Source: Burkholderiales bacterium
GTDB lineage: Bacteria > Pseudomonadota > Gammaproteobacteria > Burkholderiales > Ga0077523
Reading direction: 5' to 3'
Length of the DNA stretch: 52,823 nucleotides
Assembly (NCBI GenBank): GCA_022843925.1
Contig: JALHMS010000027.1
Coordinates: 1 to 52,823 of the forward strand
The notes below the pieces were generated by a model. That model was not told the origin of the DNA, did no database searches, and saw nothing but the letters and a program-made list of their open reading frames with translations. Of this stretch, positions 41,549 through 48,906 are shown one piece after another. The stretch's first letter is position 1; every line of letters begins with the position of its first letter. The position numbers and the translations under genes are program-made.

Positions 41549-42319
41549 CTATCGAGATGGCGGCAGACGCAGCGGTGGGATGGTCTGATCGCGCACGCAC
41601 GCGAAAAACCGGCTCGATGCCGACGCCGTGCAGATCGCGATCTCGCCGCCTGTCGCGCCGGTCTCGCGGGCGGCAGCACAAGTGCGCAGATCGTCGCTGC
41701 GCTGGAGCTCGCACGCCTCGTCGCGGCGGCGGACCGGTGGGGGCGCAGGGACTTCCGCAGGCGGTGCACCCGGCTCCACGGGCCCCGCGACCGGACCCGT
41801 GGCGGGAACAGTCGGCACGGCAGGCGCTCCGGACACGGGTGCGGGCGCCACCGCCGGCGCAGCCGAGGGCGAGTACGCGAACCGCCAGTCCCGATAGCTG
41901 CTCGCGGACGCGAACTCTTCCTGTTCCCGCGTGAAGTTGGCGCGACGCAGGGGAACACCCTTGTGCAGGCTGTGCACTCCGATGATGCGGTCACCCGCGC
42001 GGATGAGCCCCCAGTCCCGCGTGCCCGTCATCGGGTCGCGGAAGATCTGCCGCAGATGGTGCGCCGGCTTCAGGCCGCGGTTGTCCTCCACGAGATCCTG
42101 CAGTGTCCGGGGAAACACCTTCGTTCCGTCGGGCGAGCTGTCGTAGTAGCTGCGGATCGCGCTGCGGAACTGCTCACCCGTGAACAGCAGTTCCTCCTCG
42201 CGGTCGCGCTGGGCCACGGTGGACCACCAGGTGCCGATGGCCGCGAGCCCGGCGCCCATGGCGGCGACGAGGAACAGTACGAACAGGTAGGTGAAGCCGC
42301 CCTGCCGGCGCGAGCTCAG
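41549..42319 (-). CDS. type II secretion pseudopilin (FTYL type), apparent CTG start
   Basis: A 256-residue predicted pseudopilin. The leader SSRRQGG is followed directly by FTYLFVLFLVAAMGAGLAAIG, a prepilin-peptidase site (G/F) and hydrophobic helix, but without the usual Glu at +5. Then comes TVAQRDREEELLFTGEQFRSAI, a DPMTG motif as in GspG relatives, and a long Ala/Pro/Val-rich region before a Cys-containing tail. No ATG, GTG or TTG exists in frame within about 50 codons upstream. The best start is a CTG at 42319 that overlaps the epsA stop (CTGA), giving the normal short leader. Relatives with an FTYL helix accompany PilM/N/O-type secretion operons in Betaproteobacteria. It is the last gene of this operon. 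Confidence 0.8.
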   Translation of the reverse strand: MSSRRQGGFTYLFVLFLVAAMGAGLAAIGTWWSTVAQRDREEELLFTGEQFRSAIRSYYDSSPDGTKVFPRTLQDLVEDNRGLKPAHHLRQIFRDPMTGTRDWGLIRAGDRIIGVHSLHKGVPLRRANFTREQEEFASASSYRDWRFAYSPSAAPAVAPAPVSGAPAVPTVPATGPVAGPVEPGAPPAEVPAPPPVRRRDEACELQRSDDLRTCAAARETGATGGEIAICTASASSRFFACVRDQTIPPLRLPPSR

Positions 42320-43113
42320 CCGCCGTTGCCGATCAGCTTGAGCGAGATACCCTTCGCCACCGCCTGGGCGCGGTTCTGCACGACGAGCTTCCGGAGGATC
42401 TTCTGGACGTGGTTCTTCACGGTGAGGGGGCTGATGCCGAGGATGAGCCCGATCTCCTGGTTGCTCTTCCCGTCGCGCACCCATTGCAGGATCTCGATCT
42501 CGCGCGCGGTGATCACCTGCTGGATCCGGGCTGCAGGCGCACCCATCTCCGGCGAGTCCGCCATCAGCATCCGCACGTACGACGCGTGGAGGCACGGCAC
42601 CATGAGGTCGATCGCATGGGCCAGCGTCCCGTGGGGCTGCGACGCAAGCCGGGCGAAGACGAAATGACTCGCGGGAAACCCCGGGTAGGCCGACAGTCCG
42701 TGGACCGCGATGCGGCCCAGCGAGAGCTGCGCGATGGTCTGCTCGAAGCGCCGCGGGACGGGCAGGTCGCCCGGCTCGGACCCGATGACGAGCGGCCGCT
42801 CGCCCCCTTCCACCCACGCCTGGACGAGCTGCATCGCGAGGCCGGTCTCCCGGTGCACGAGCTGACGCTCGTCGCCCTCCCGCACCGGGTAGCTCGAGAA
42901 ACACTCCACCACCATGCTCCGCCGGGAGAGATCGCCGTGCACGCACACCATCAGCTCGTGCGGGACGAAGCCCTGCAACGCGCCCTGCACCCACAGATAG
43001 AACTGGTTCCGACGGCGCACTTCCAGCCCCGACCGCAGGACGTCGTGCAGCCGCTCCGCCTGGCGCTCGTCGAGCGTCGCGAAGGATTCCGGGGAGAGGG
43101 GCAGCGCTGACAT
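42316..43113 (-). CDS. epsA: EpsA, XrtB/PEP-CTERM-associated LuxR-type regulator
   Basis: A 265-residue cytoplasmic regulator. The N-terminal sensor-like part (LRSGLEVRRRNQFYLWVQGA, then HELMVCVHGD and VVECFSSYPV) matches the EpsA family found with exosortase B and exopolysaccharide genes. A LuxR-type helix-turn-helix ends it (about residues 197-258), with TAREIEILQWVRDGKSNQEI and ISPLTVKNHVQKILRKL. There is no receiver phospho-site. It lies between pseudopilin genes of a secretion operon: 183 bases after the second pseudopilin and overlapping the third. The 183-base gap may carry its own promoter; a GATACT -10-like hexamer is there with a weak -35. Confidence 0.85.
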   Translation of the reverse strand: MSALPLSPESFATLDERQAERLHDVLRSGLEVRRRNQFYLWVQGALQGFVPHELMVCVHGDLSRRSMVVECFSSYPVREGDERQLVHRETGLAMQLVQAWVEGGERPLVIGSEPGDLPVPRRFEQTIAQLSLGRIAVHGLSAYPGFPASHFVFARLASQPHGTLAHAIDLMVPCLHASYVRMLMADSPEMGAPAARIQQVITAREIEILQWVRDGKSNQEIGLILGISPLTVKNHVQKILRKLVVQNRAQAVAKGISLKLIGNGG

Positions 43114-43296
43114 CGTGGCGATGGGGTTCCACGCAGGGTATGACGCCGGCAGGCGTCGTCCGCGCGTCGGAAGCGGGATCCGTGGGAGTCGAGACGCCCG
43201 GAGTATCGCGACCGCTTGTTACAGGAACATGGCTGCTCCGCGGGAGATCGCGGGGCGATGCCACCTCGGCGCCGCGCCCGGCGTCGTCGGGCTCCA

Positions 43297-43701
43297 TCAC
43301 CAGCTCTCGAACGGCGTCCCGTCCGCGCCGGTGCCGGGCGCCGAACTGCGCACGTCATACACGGCGCCGCCCGCGGTGGCGGTGCCGGCCGGGGGTGGCA
43401 GGATCACCCACGTCTCGCGGCTGTCGGTGATCGGGTCCACCGGAACCGCCCGGAGATAGCGGCGCGTCACGAGATCCGAGAGCGCGTCGGGATACCGTCC
43501 GCGGTCGGCGTGGTACTTGTCGATGGCGTCCCGCATGACGCCGAGGTTCTCGCGCAGCACCGCCTCGCGGGACCGCTGGATATGGTCGAAATAACGCGGC
43601 GCGGCGAGCGCGAGCAGGAGGGCGATCACCGCCAGCACCACGAGCAGCTCGATGAGCGTGAACCCGCGGCGGCCACGTGCCGGTCTGCGCGACGTCACCA
43701 T
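43297..43701 (-). CDS. type II secretion pseudopilin (GspG-like), second
   Basis: A 134-residue pseudopilin with leader MVTSRRPARGRRG and the class III signal G/FTLIELLVVLAVIALLLAL, including Glu at +5. The globular part has the GspG-type layout: long helix RSREAVLRENLGVMRDAIDK, YHADRGRYPDALSDL, then YLRAVPVDPITD and a C-terminal DGTPFESW. It starts inside the end of the preceding pseudopilin (7-base overlap). It is probably a major or minor subunit of the short periplasmic pseudopilus. Confidence 0.93.
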   Translation of the reverse strand: MVTSRRPARGRRGFTLIELLVVLAVIALLLALAAPRYFDHIQRSREAVLRENLGVMRDAIDKYHADRGRYPDALSDLVTRRYLRAVPVDPITDSRETWVILPPPAGTATAGGAVYDVRSSAPGTGADGTPFESW

Positions 43702-44195
43702 TCGCGGTACGGGACGCCGTTCAGTCCGGCGCCCTCCCGGCGGGAGTAGACATCGTAGACATCCATGCCGGAAGACGGTGACGACGCCGAACTCGCGTAG
43801 CTGCGCAGGCCCCAGGTCTCCTCCGCGGAGAGATCGGCCGGCGCGAACGGATCGCGCGGGATGCGACGCAGGAACCGGATTAGCCTGCGGTCGGGCGTCT
43901 TGATGTCGGGCATGCCGTTCGCGAGATCGGAGAGCCGGCGCGGATAGCCGGTCTCGTCGGCCTTGCGCTCCACGCGGCCTTCCTCGGCGGCCTTCTTGTA
44001 CGCATCGATGGCACCGCGGATCTGGCGCAGGGCGAGGCGGAGGTCCTGCTCGCGCGTGCGCTGCACGGCCAGCTCAGCCAGCGGCACCGCGCCCACGGCG
44101 AGCACCGCCAGGATCGCCACCACGATCATCAACTCGATGAGCGTGAAGCCGCGCGCCGCGGGAGGCAGGGCGCTGGCGGGCCGGGGGGCATCCAT
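43695..44195 (-). CDS. type II secretion pseudopilin (GspG-like), first
   Basis: A 166-residue pseudopilin. The leader MDAPRPASALPPAARG precedes FTLIELMIVVAILAVLAVGA with Glu at +5, then RTREQDLRLALRQIRGAIDAYKK, GYPRRLSDL and FLRRIPRDPFAPAD, the GspG-like beta region, ending GLNGVPYREW. The ATG at 44195 lies 14 bases after the secretin stop; a second ATG at 44191 is out of frame. Its similarity to the next gene (same C-terminal NGVPY/DGTPF-ExW ending) suggests tandem duplication. Confidence 0.93.
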   Translation of the reverse strand: MDAPRPASALPPAARGFTLIELMIVVAILAVLAVGAVPLAELAVQRTREQDLRLALRQIRGAIDAYKKAAEEGRVERKADETGYPRRLSDLANGMPDIKTPDRRLIRFLRRIPRDPFAPADLSAEETWGLRSYASSASSPSSGMDVYDVYSRREGAGLNGVPYREW

Positions 44196-44209
44196 CGGGG
44201 AAGCGCCCG

Positions 44210-46396
44210 CTACTTCCTGACCACGACCGCGATCGGCGGCGGCGGGGCGACACCGACGGCGAATCCGGATGCATCGACCAGCTCGGCGTTCGAGACCGTG
44301 ACCTGCGAGCCGGTCGTCTCCTTGAGCGTCAGGAACGTGACCTGGAGGGACTGTCCGCTGCCCGCCGCCGGCAGGCGCACGCGCCCGGGCTCCGCGGGGG
44401 TGCCGCCGACGATCTGCAGGATGGCCGGGTCGTACGCGATCTCCACGAAGCCGTTCGCGATCTCGACCACGTCCGGCAGCGTCACGGTGAGCGGGAACTG
44501 TTCGTTGAGCCGTACCGTCGACGGCGCCGACAGGCCGAACTGGAACACCGAGTCGGGGTTCGAACGCGCGTCCGGCGGAGGCCGCAGCCCGCCGCCACCG
44601 GTACCGTTGCCGCCACTGTCCGACGACATGCCGAGCGACCCCGGTGCGGTCTTCGCGATGCGCAGCGGCGCGCGGCCGGGCATGGTGTCCGTGCCCACGG
44701 GCAGCTCCGCGAGCACGCCTTCGGGCCGCACGATGTTGCGCACCACGCGCGGCGTGATGAGCAGCACGATCTCGGTCTTCTCCTTGTTGTCGTTGTTGCT
44801 GCCGAAGAGGCGACCCACGATCGGGATGTCGCCGAGGCCGGGGATGCGCACCGACGTCCGCCGATCGTTGTCGTTGATGAGGCCCGCCAGGATCTGCGTC
44901 TCGCCGTCGCGCAACTGCAGGACGGTGTTCGTGTTGCGCGTGCCGATCTGGTACGCGATGGTCTGCCCGGCGTTGGCCGACACCTCCCGCACGATGTTGC
45001 TCACCTCCAGACCCATCTTGATCGCCACGTCGTCGTTCAGATAGACCTGCGGCTCGACGTCGAGCTTCAGGCCCACGTCGAGATAGGTGACGGACTGCGC
45101 CACGCCGGCGTTCGCCACCGCCGTGCTGGTGAAGACCGGCACCTTCTCGCCGATGTGGATCCGCGCCTTCTCGCGGTTCTTCACGCGGATGCGCGGGTTG
45201 GCGAGCAGCGTCGAGCGGCCCACGGTCGCGCGCATGCTGGCCACCAGTGCCGGATTGGCGATGCTGAAGACCATCGGCCCGTCGATGAGCTGGCTCGCAG
45301 CCGCTGTCGTCGCCGCACCCGTGGTGCGCGCGCCGAGCGACACGCCGCCGGGCCACGCCACTCCGAGGTCCTGCAGGCGCGTGCGTGTCAGCTCCAGCAC
45401 CTCCACTTCGAGCATCACCTCCGGCTCCGCGAGGTCGAGCGTGCGCACGAGCTGGTCCGCCATCCGCACCACCTCCGGCGTGTCGCGCATCACCATGAGG
45501 TTCAGCTTCTCGTCGATGAAGACGTCCTGCGCCCGCGTCAGCGTCTTCACCATCACGGCCGCCTGCTTCACGTCGGCGTTCGAGAGATAGAAGCTGCGCA
45601 CGACGAGTTCGCGGTAGTCCTTCTGCTTCGCCGGCGTGTTCGGGTAGATGAGCACGGAGTTATCGTTCAGCACCTTGCGGTCGAGGGCGTGCGTGGTGAG
45701 GATCAGTTCGAGCGCGTCCTCCAGCGTGGTGTTGCGCAGGAACACCGTGAGCTTCTGGTCCTGCTTCACGTCGCGGTCGAAGACGAAGTTGATGCCCGAC
45801 GTGCGCGACAGCATGTCGAACACCGTGCGCATCTGCGCATCGCGGAATTCGAGCGTCACCGGCTTCCGGAACGGCGCCTTCAGGCGCGGTGTCGGGTCCG
45901 CCGCCATGCCGGCCTCCAGCACGCGGCGCAGCAGATCCCGCGCCGGCGCGTGGTTCGGCGCGTCGCCGAGCACCTCGCGCACGCGCGTCTCGGCCGCGTC
46001 GAGCCGCTTCGCTTTCAGGCTCGCCTCCGCTTCCCGCAGGATCGCATCGTGACGCCGGGCCCGGGCGACATCCGCGAGCCGCACGGTGCTGCGAACGGCG
46101 TCGGCGTCGAGCGCCGCCGCGGCCTGGTACTCGCGCTCGGCCTCGTCGTAGCGGCCGGCGCGCAACTGCACATCGCCGGCGTTCATCCGCATGGCCACGG
46201 CACGATCGCGCTCGCGCAGCAGCGCGGCGCGGTACTGCGCGTTCCGCGGGTTCTGCTCCACGAGCTGTTGCAGGCGGGCCACGGCCGCCTCGGGCTGGCC
46301 GGCCTCGGAGAGACGCGCGGCGTCTTCGTAGGTGGGGTTGGACGCGCAGGCGGCCAGGACGAGCGCAGCCAGCAGGGGAAGAAGGAATCGCATCAT
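44210..46396 (-). CDS. gspD: GspD/PilQ-type secretin lipoprotein with C-terminal cohesin domain
   Basis: A 728-residue outer-membrane secretin. The lipobox LAAC puts the lipidated Cys at residue 17. TPR-like helices occupy about 25-165, a STN/N0-like domain about 185-245 (VTLEFRDAQMRTVFDMLSRT), N1-type domains to about 330 (VRSFYLSNADVKQAAVMVKT), and the secretin core about 340-560 with the VPVFTSTAVANA and LRDGETQILAGLIND motifs. After a Gly/Pro linker, a cohesin-like domain fills about 620-728 (LTVTLPDVVEIANGFVEIAY, GSQVTVSNAELVDASG). It forms the exit pore of the secretion system. The start overlaps the PilP/GspC-like stop (ATGA type). Confidence 0.93.
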   Translation of the reverse strand: MMRFLLPLLAALVLAACASNPTYEDAARLSEAGQPEAAVARLQQLVEQNPRNAQYRAALLRERDRAVAMRMNAGDVQLRAGRYDEAEREYQAAAALDADAVRSTVRLADVARARRHDAILREAEASLKAKRLDAAETRVREVLGDAPNHAPARDLLRRVLEAGMAADPTPRLKAPFRKPVTLEFRDAQMRTVFDMLSRTSGINFVFDRDVKQDQKLTVFLRNTTLEDALELILTTHALDRKVLNDNSVLIYPNTPAKQKDYRELVVRSFYLSNADVKQAAVMVKTLTRAQDVFIDEKLNLMVMRDTPEVVRMADQLVRTLDLAEPEVMLEVEVLELTRTRLQDLGVAWPGGVSLGARTTGAATTAAASQLIDGPMVFSIANPALVASMRATVGRSTLLANPRIRVKNREKARIHIGEKVPVFTSTAVANAGVAQSVTYLDVGLKLDVEPQVYLNDDVAIKMGLEVSNIVREVSANAGQTIAYQIGTRNTNTVLQLRDGETQILAGLINDNDRRTSVRIPGLGDIPIVGRLFGSNNDNKEKTEIVLLITPRVVRNIVRPEGVLAELPVGTDTMPGRAPLRIAKTAPGSLGMSSDSGGNGTGGGGLRPPPDARSNPDSVFQFGLSAPSTVRLNEQFPLTVTLPDVVEIANGFVEIAYDPAILQIVGGTPAEPGRVRLPAAGSGQSLQVTFLTLKETTGSQVTVSNAELVDASGFAVGVAPPPPIAVVVRK

Positions 46397-46983
46397 CGCG
46401 CTCCGAGAGTGAGCGTGCGGGACTGTTGCAGGGGGACATACACGAACAGCGCACGCTGTTCGTTCACCAGTTCGAGGCGCCAGACACCGTCGAGCACGTC
46501 GCCGGGTCTTGCCATCAGGTCGCGTTCACCGTTCGACAGGAACAGCGTCGTCCGGCCATCGTCGCCCATCATCCCGACGTACCGGTACGGCAGCGGCGGC
46601 GCCTGGGGCGGTGGGGGCGGCGGCGGGGCGGCAGCGGCCTGCTCCGCCGCCGTGAGCTTCCGCGGCGGCGGCGCCCAGCTCTGCGGCGCGAAGGCGTCGG
46701 CGGCCAGCGGTTGCAGGGCACGGCGCGCGCGAGTCAAGTCGACGGCGGGCGCGGGGCCGGCGGGAACCGGCGCTGCGGCCGGCGACGACGGCGCGGGCCG
46801 CGTGGAGTCGGGCATCTTCGTGTCGTCCGTGCGCGCAGCGGTCACCCTCGGGGCTGCCGTCCGGGCGTTCGCACGCTTCTCGTCCGCGGGTTCGTCCCGC
46901 GACTCGACCCAGCCGATCGCAGCCACGGTGAGCGCGAGACCCGCGGCCAGCAGGACCGCTCGAAGGCGTGGCGCCAGCGTCAT
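46393..46983 (-). CDS. PilP/GspC-like inner-membrane protein
   Basis: A 196-residue protein with one N-terminal membrane segment (about 8-25, VLLAAGLALTVAAIGWV), a Pro/Ala-rich periplasmic linker (seven consecutive Pro), and a small C-terminal beta domain (YRYVGMMGDDGRTTLFL, MARPGDVLDGVWRLELVNEQ) of the GspC homology-region/PilP type. This domain normally contacts the secretin N0 domain. It overlaps the pilO-like gene and the secretin gene by 4 bases each, so translation is coupled. There is no PDZ domain. Confidence 0.82.
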   Translation of the reverse strand: MTLAPRLRAVLLAAGLALTVAAIGWVESRDEPADEKRANARTAAPRVTAARTDDTKMPDSTRPAPSSPAAAPVPAGPAPAVDLTRARRALQPLAADAFAPQSWAPPPRKLTAAEQAAAAPPPPPPPQAPPLPYRYVGMMGDDGRTTLFLSNGERDLMARPGDVLDGVWRLELVNEQRALFVYVPLQQSRTLTLGAR

Positions 46984-47558
46984 TGCGCGCCTCCGAGGTG
47001 GATCGCGAGGCGCACGCGCGCTTCCATCTCGCGGTTCGCCACCGACTCGCGCCGCACGAGGACATCCTCGATGGACGCGGCGGGCACCTTCGTCAGCACG
47101 TCGGCGAGAAACGCGCGCAACTGCGGATACGTACCGCGCAGGGGAAGGTCCAGCTCGTAGCGCGCCAGTCGGGCGCCGGCCGGGTGCTGCAACTGGTACT
47201 GCCCGCTGTCGAGCGCGAGGCCGTGCCGGGCAGCGGCGAGGTGCACCTGGCCCAGCCAGTCGGGCAGCGTCGAGACGTCGGGGAAGAATGCGTAGTAGGT
47301 CTCGAGCTGCACGAGCTTCGAGGGCGGCGCAGCCGTGCCACCCGCGCCTCCGACGGCACCGGACCGCAACTCGGTCCGGAGCTTGGCGACCTCGGCGCGC
47401 CGCTCTTCGGCCTCGCGCTCCGCCGGCACAGCGGCGAAGAGGACGAGCCCTGCGGCGAGCGCGAGCAGCACGATGCCCGCGATGCCCCGCCAGCCGAGGC
47501 GCGATGCCTCGCGGCGCAGCCACCACGACGCGTGGACGCTCAGCGCGCGGGCGTCCAT
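46980..47558 (-). CDS. PilO/GspM-like inner-membrane protein
   Basis: A 192-residue bitopic protein: short cytoplasmic start, membrane segment about 27-43 (GIVLLALAAGLVLFAAV), coiled-coil AEREAEERRAEVAKLRTEL, and a PilO/GspM-like ferredoxin-fold periplasmic domain (DWLGQVHLAAARHGLALD, YELDLPLRGTYPQLRAFLAD). It would pair with the PilN-like protein to form the assembly platform scaffold. The start lies inside the pilN-like gene (19-base overlap) and the end overlaps pilP (4 bases). Confidence 0.82.
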   Translation of the reverse strand: MDARALSVHASWWLRREASRLGWRGIAGIVLLALAAGLVLFAAVPAEREAEERRAEVAKLRTELRSGAVGGAGGTAAPPSKLVQLETYYAFFPDVSTLPDWLGQVHLAAARHGLALDSGQYQLQHPAGARLARYELDLPLRGTYPQLRAFLADVLTKVPAASIEDVLVRRESVANREMEARVRLAIHLGGAQ

Positions 47559-48097
47559 CGGGCCTCCACGGAGAATGCGAGCGGGCGGTGCGGATCGGTC
47601 ACCCGCCATTCGTGCTGACGCAGATGCGCCTCGGCGAGCGTCGGGGCCGCATCGAGTCGCGCGAGGAATGTGAGCAGCGCATTCAGATGGCGCGCCTCGC
47701 CGTCGATCACGACGATGCGTCCCTTCGGATCGGGCTGCACGAGCGTGAGGGCGACATCGGGTCCGAGGGCGCGCTCCACGTCGGCGAAGAGCGCGTCCCA
47801 CGGGAGGGCCAGCCGGTCGAGCACTTCGTTGGCGGCCCGCACCTCGGCGGCCATCTCGCGGTCGGGAGCCTCCCGGCCCGGGGCCTTCACCCGCTCGATG
47901 GACGGCATCGCGCGGCGCGCGAGGCGTCGGGTATCGTCGAGGCGCTCGGTCTGGCGGTCGCGCTCGTCCTGCGCTTCCGTCATGGCATCCCACGCCCAGA
48001 TCGCGGCGGCGAAGCCGACCGCCGCGAGCACGGTGCCGACGAGACGCACGGGCCGCGGCGTCCCCGCGAAGTCGATGCCGACCGCACGCACGCTCAT
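47540..48097 (-). CDS. PilN/GspL-like inner-membrane protein
   Basis: A 185-residue bitopic protein with a membrane segment about 20-38 (VGTVLAAVGFAAAIWAWDA), a following coiled coil (QDERDRQTERLDDTRRLARR) and a PilN-like periplasmic domain (DALFADVERALGPDVALTLV, VIDGEARHLNALLTFLARLD). Together with the PilM-like protein it makes up the two halves of GspL. It overlaps the pilM-like gene by 4 bases (ATGA). Confidence 0.82.
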   Translation of the reverse strand: MSVRAVGIDFAGTPRPVRLVGTVLAAVGFAAAIWAWDAMTEAQDERDRQTERLDDTRRLARRAMPSIERVKAPGREAPDREMAAEVRAANEVLDRLALPWDALFADVERALGPDVALTLVQPDPKGRIVVIDGEARHLNALLTFLARLDAAPTLAEAHLRQHEWRVTDPHRPLAFSVEARWTPAR

Positions 48098-48906
48098 GAC
48101 CGGCCCCAGGCAACCCTTGCGCGGGGTGCGGGCGCGGCGTCGTCGGCGGTCACGACGTCCCAGCCGCCGACGTGGGCGGGCAGCGCTTCCGGCGATCCGT
48201 CGAAGACCACGTGCAGGCGTCGCGGCGACTCGGGGCAGATGCCCAGCGCATCGATGCGCGCGAGCGGCGCGGCGATGGCGTCGGTGAGGCGCCCCGCGAG
48301 CCGGGCCGATTCCAGATGCCGCCAGCGGCCCCGTTCGAAGGCTGCGATCGTGCAGCGTCCGCGCTCGACGAGGGCGAAGGCGGCCGACGGCGCCGTGAGC
48401 ATGCGGCGATGACGGTCGAGCGCCGCGCCGAACGCAGGCTGCACGGCGACCAGCCGGCCCGCCGCAGCCCTGGCGATGGCGGTGAGGCGATCGTGAACCG
48501 CGTCGTCGATCGCGCAGGCGGGCGACGACTCGCCAGGGCGGCCATCCGCCAGCCGGATGCGCCATGCGCGGGCACGCTCGCCGTGCACGGACTCGAACTC
48601 GAGCCGGGCGTAGGCGAGCCGTTCGGAATCGGTGGCGAGCGCCGCGCTCCAGGGGAGCAGCAGCCAGCGGACGAAGGCACCGTCGAGCGTGACATCGAGA
48701 TCCATGCCGCGCAGGCGCGGCGCGAGCAGCGTCTGCTCCAGCGCATCCGCGGCGGCGGCCCACGGTGCATCTCCGTCATGGGTGGCGGGGACCGCGACGT
48801 CGAAGGTCTCCGCGGCGGGCGATCGCCAGCCGCGGCGATGGCGCGCGATGCGCAACCCGTGCGGCGCGAGCTTCACGCGGAGGACGTCACGCCACGAGAG
48901 TGACAC
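48094..48906 (-). CDS. PilM-like actin-fold cytoplasmic protein
   Basis: A 270-residue protein without membrane segments, placed where PilM/GspL-N is expected. Visible features are an N-terminal strand pair (LRVKLAPHGLRIARHRRG), DLDVTLDGAFVRWLLLPWS near 68-86 in the style of PilM-like reduced actin folds, and AFALVERGRCTIAAFERGRW. Sequence identity to PilM is low, so the call leans on gene order. It overlaps the ATPase gene end by 20 bases and pilN by 4. Confidence 0.7.
   Translation of the reverse strand: MSLSWRDVLRVKLAPHGLRIARHRRGWRSPAAETFDVAVPATHDGDAPWAAAADALEQTLLAPRLRGMDLDVTLDGAFVRWLLLPWSAALATDSERLAYARLEFESVHGERARAWRIRLADGRPGESSPACAIDDAVHDRLTAIARAAAGRLVAVQPAFGAALDRHRRMLTAPSAAFALVERGRCTIAAFERGRWRHLESARLAGRLTDAIAAPLARIDALGICPESPRRLHVVFDGSPEALPAHVGGWDVVTADDAAPAPRARVAWGRS

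Noticed and set aside
45155-48412. 1,085-codon plus-strand frame across the secretin and pil genes
   Set aside because: It spans several genes with conserved motifs and coupled overlaps on the other strand; it is a shadow of high GC content.
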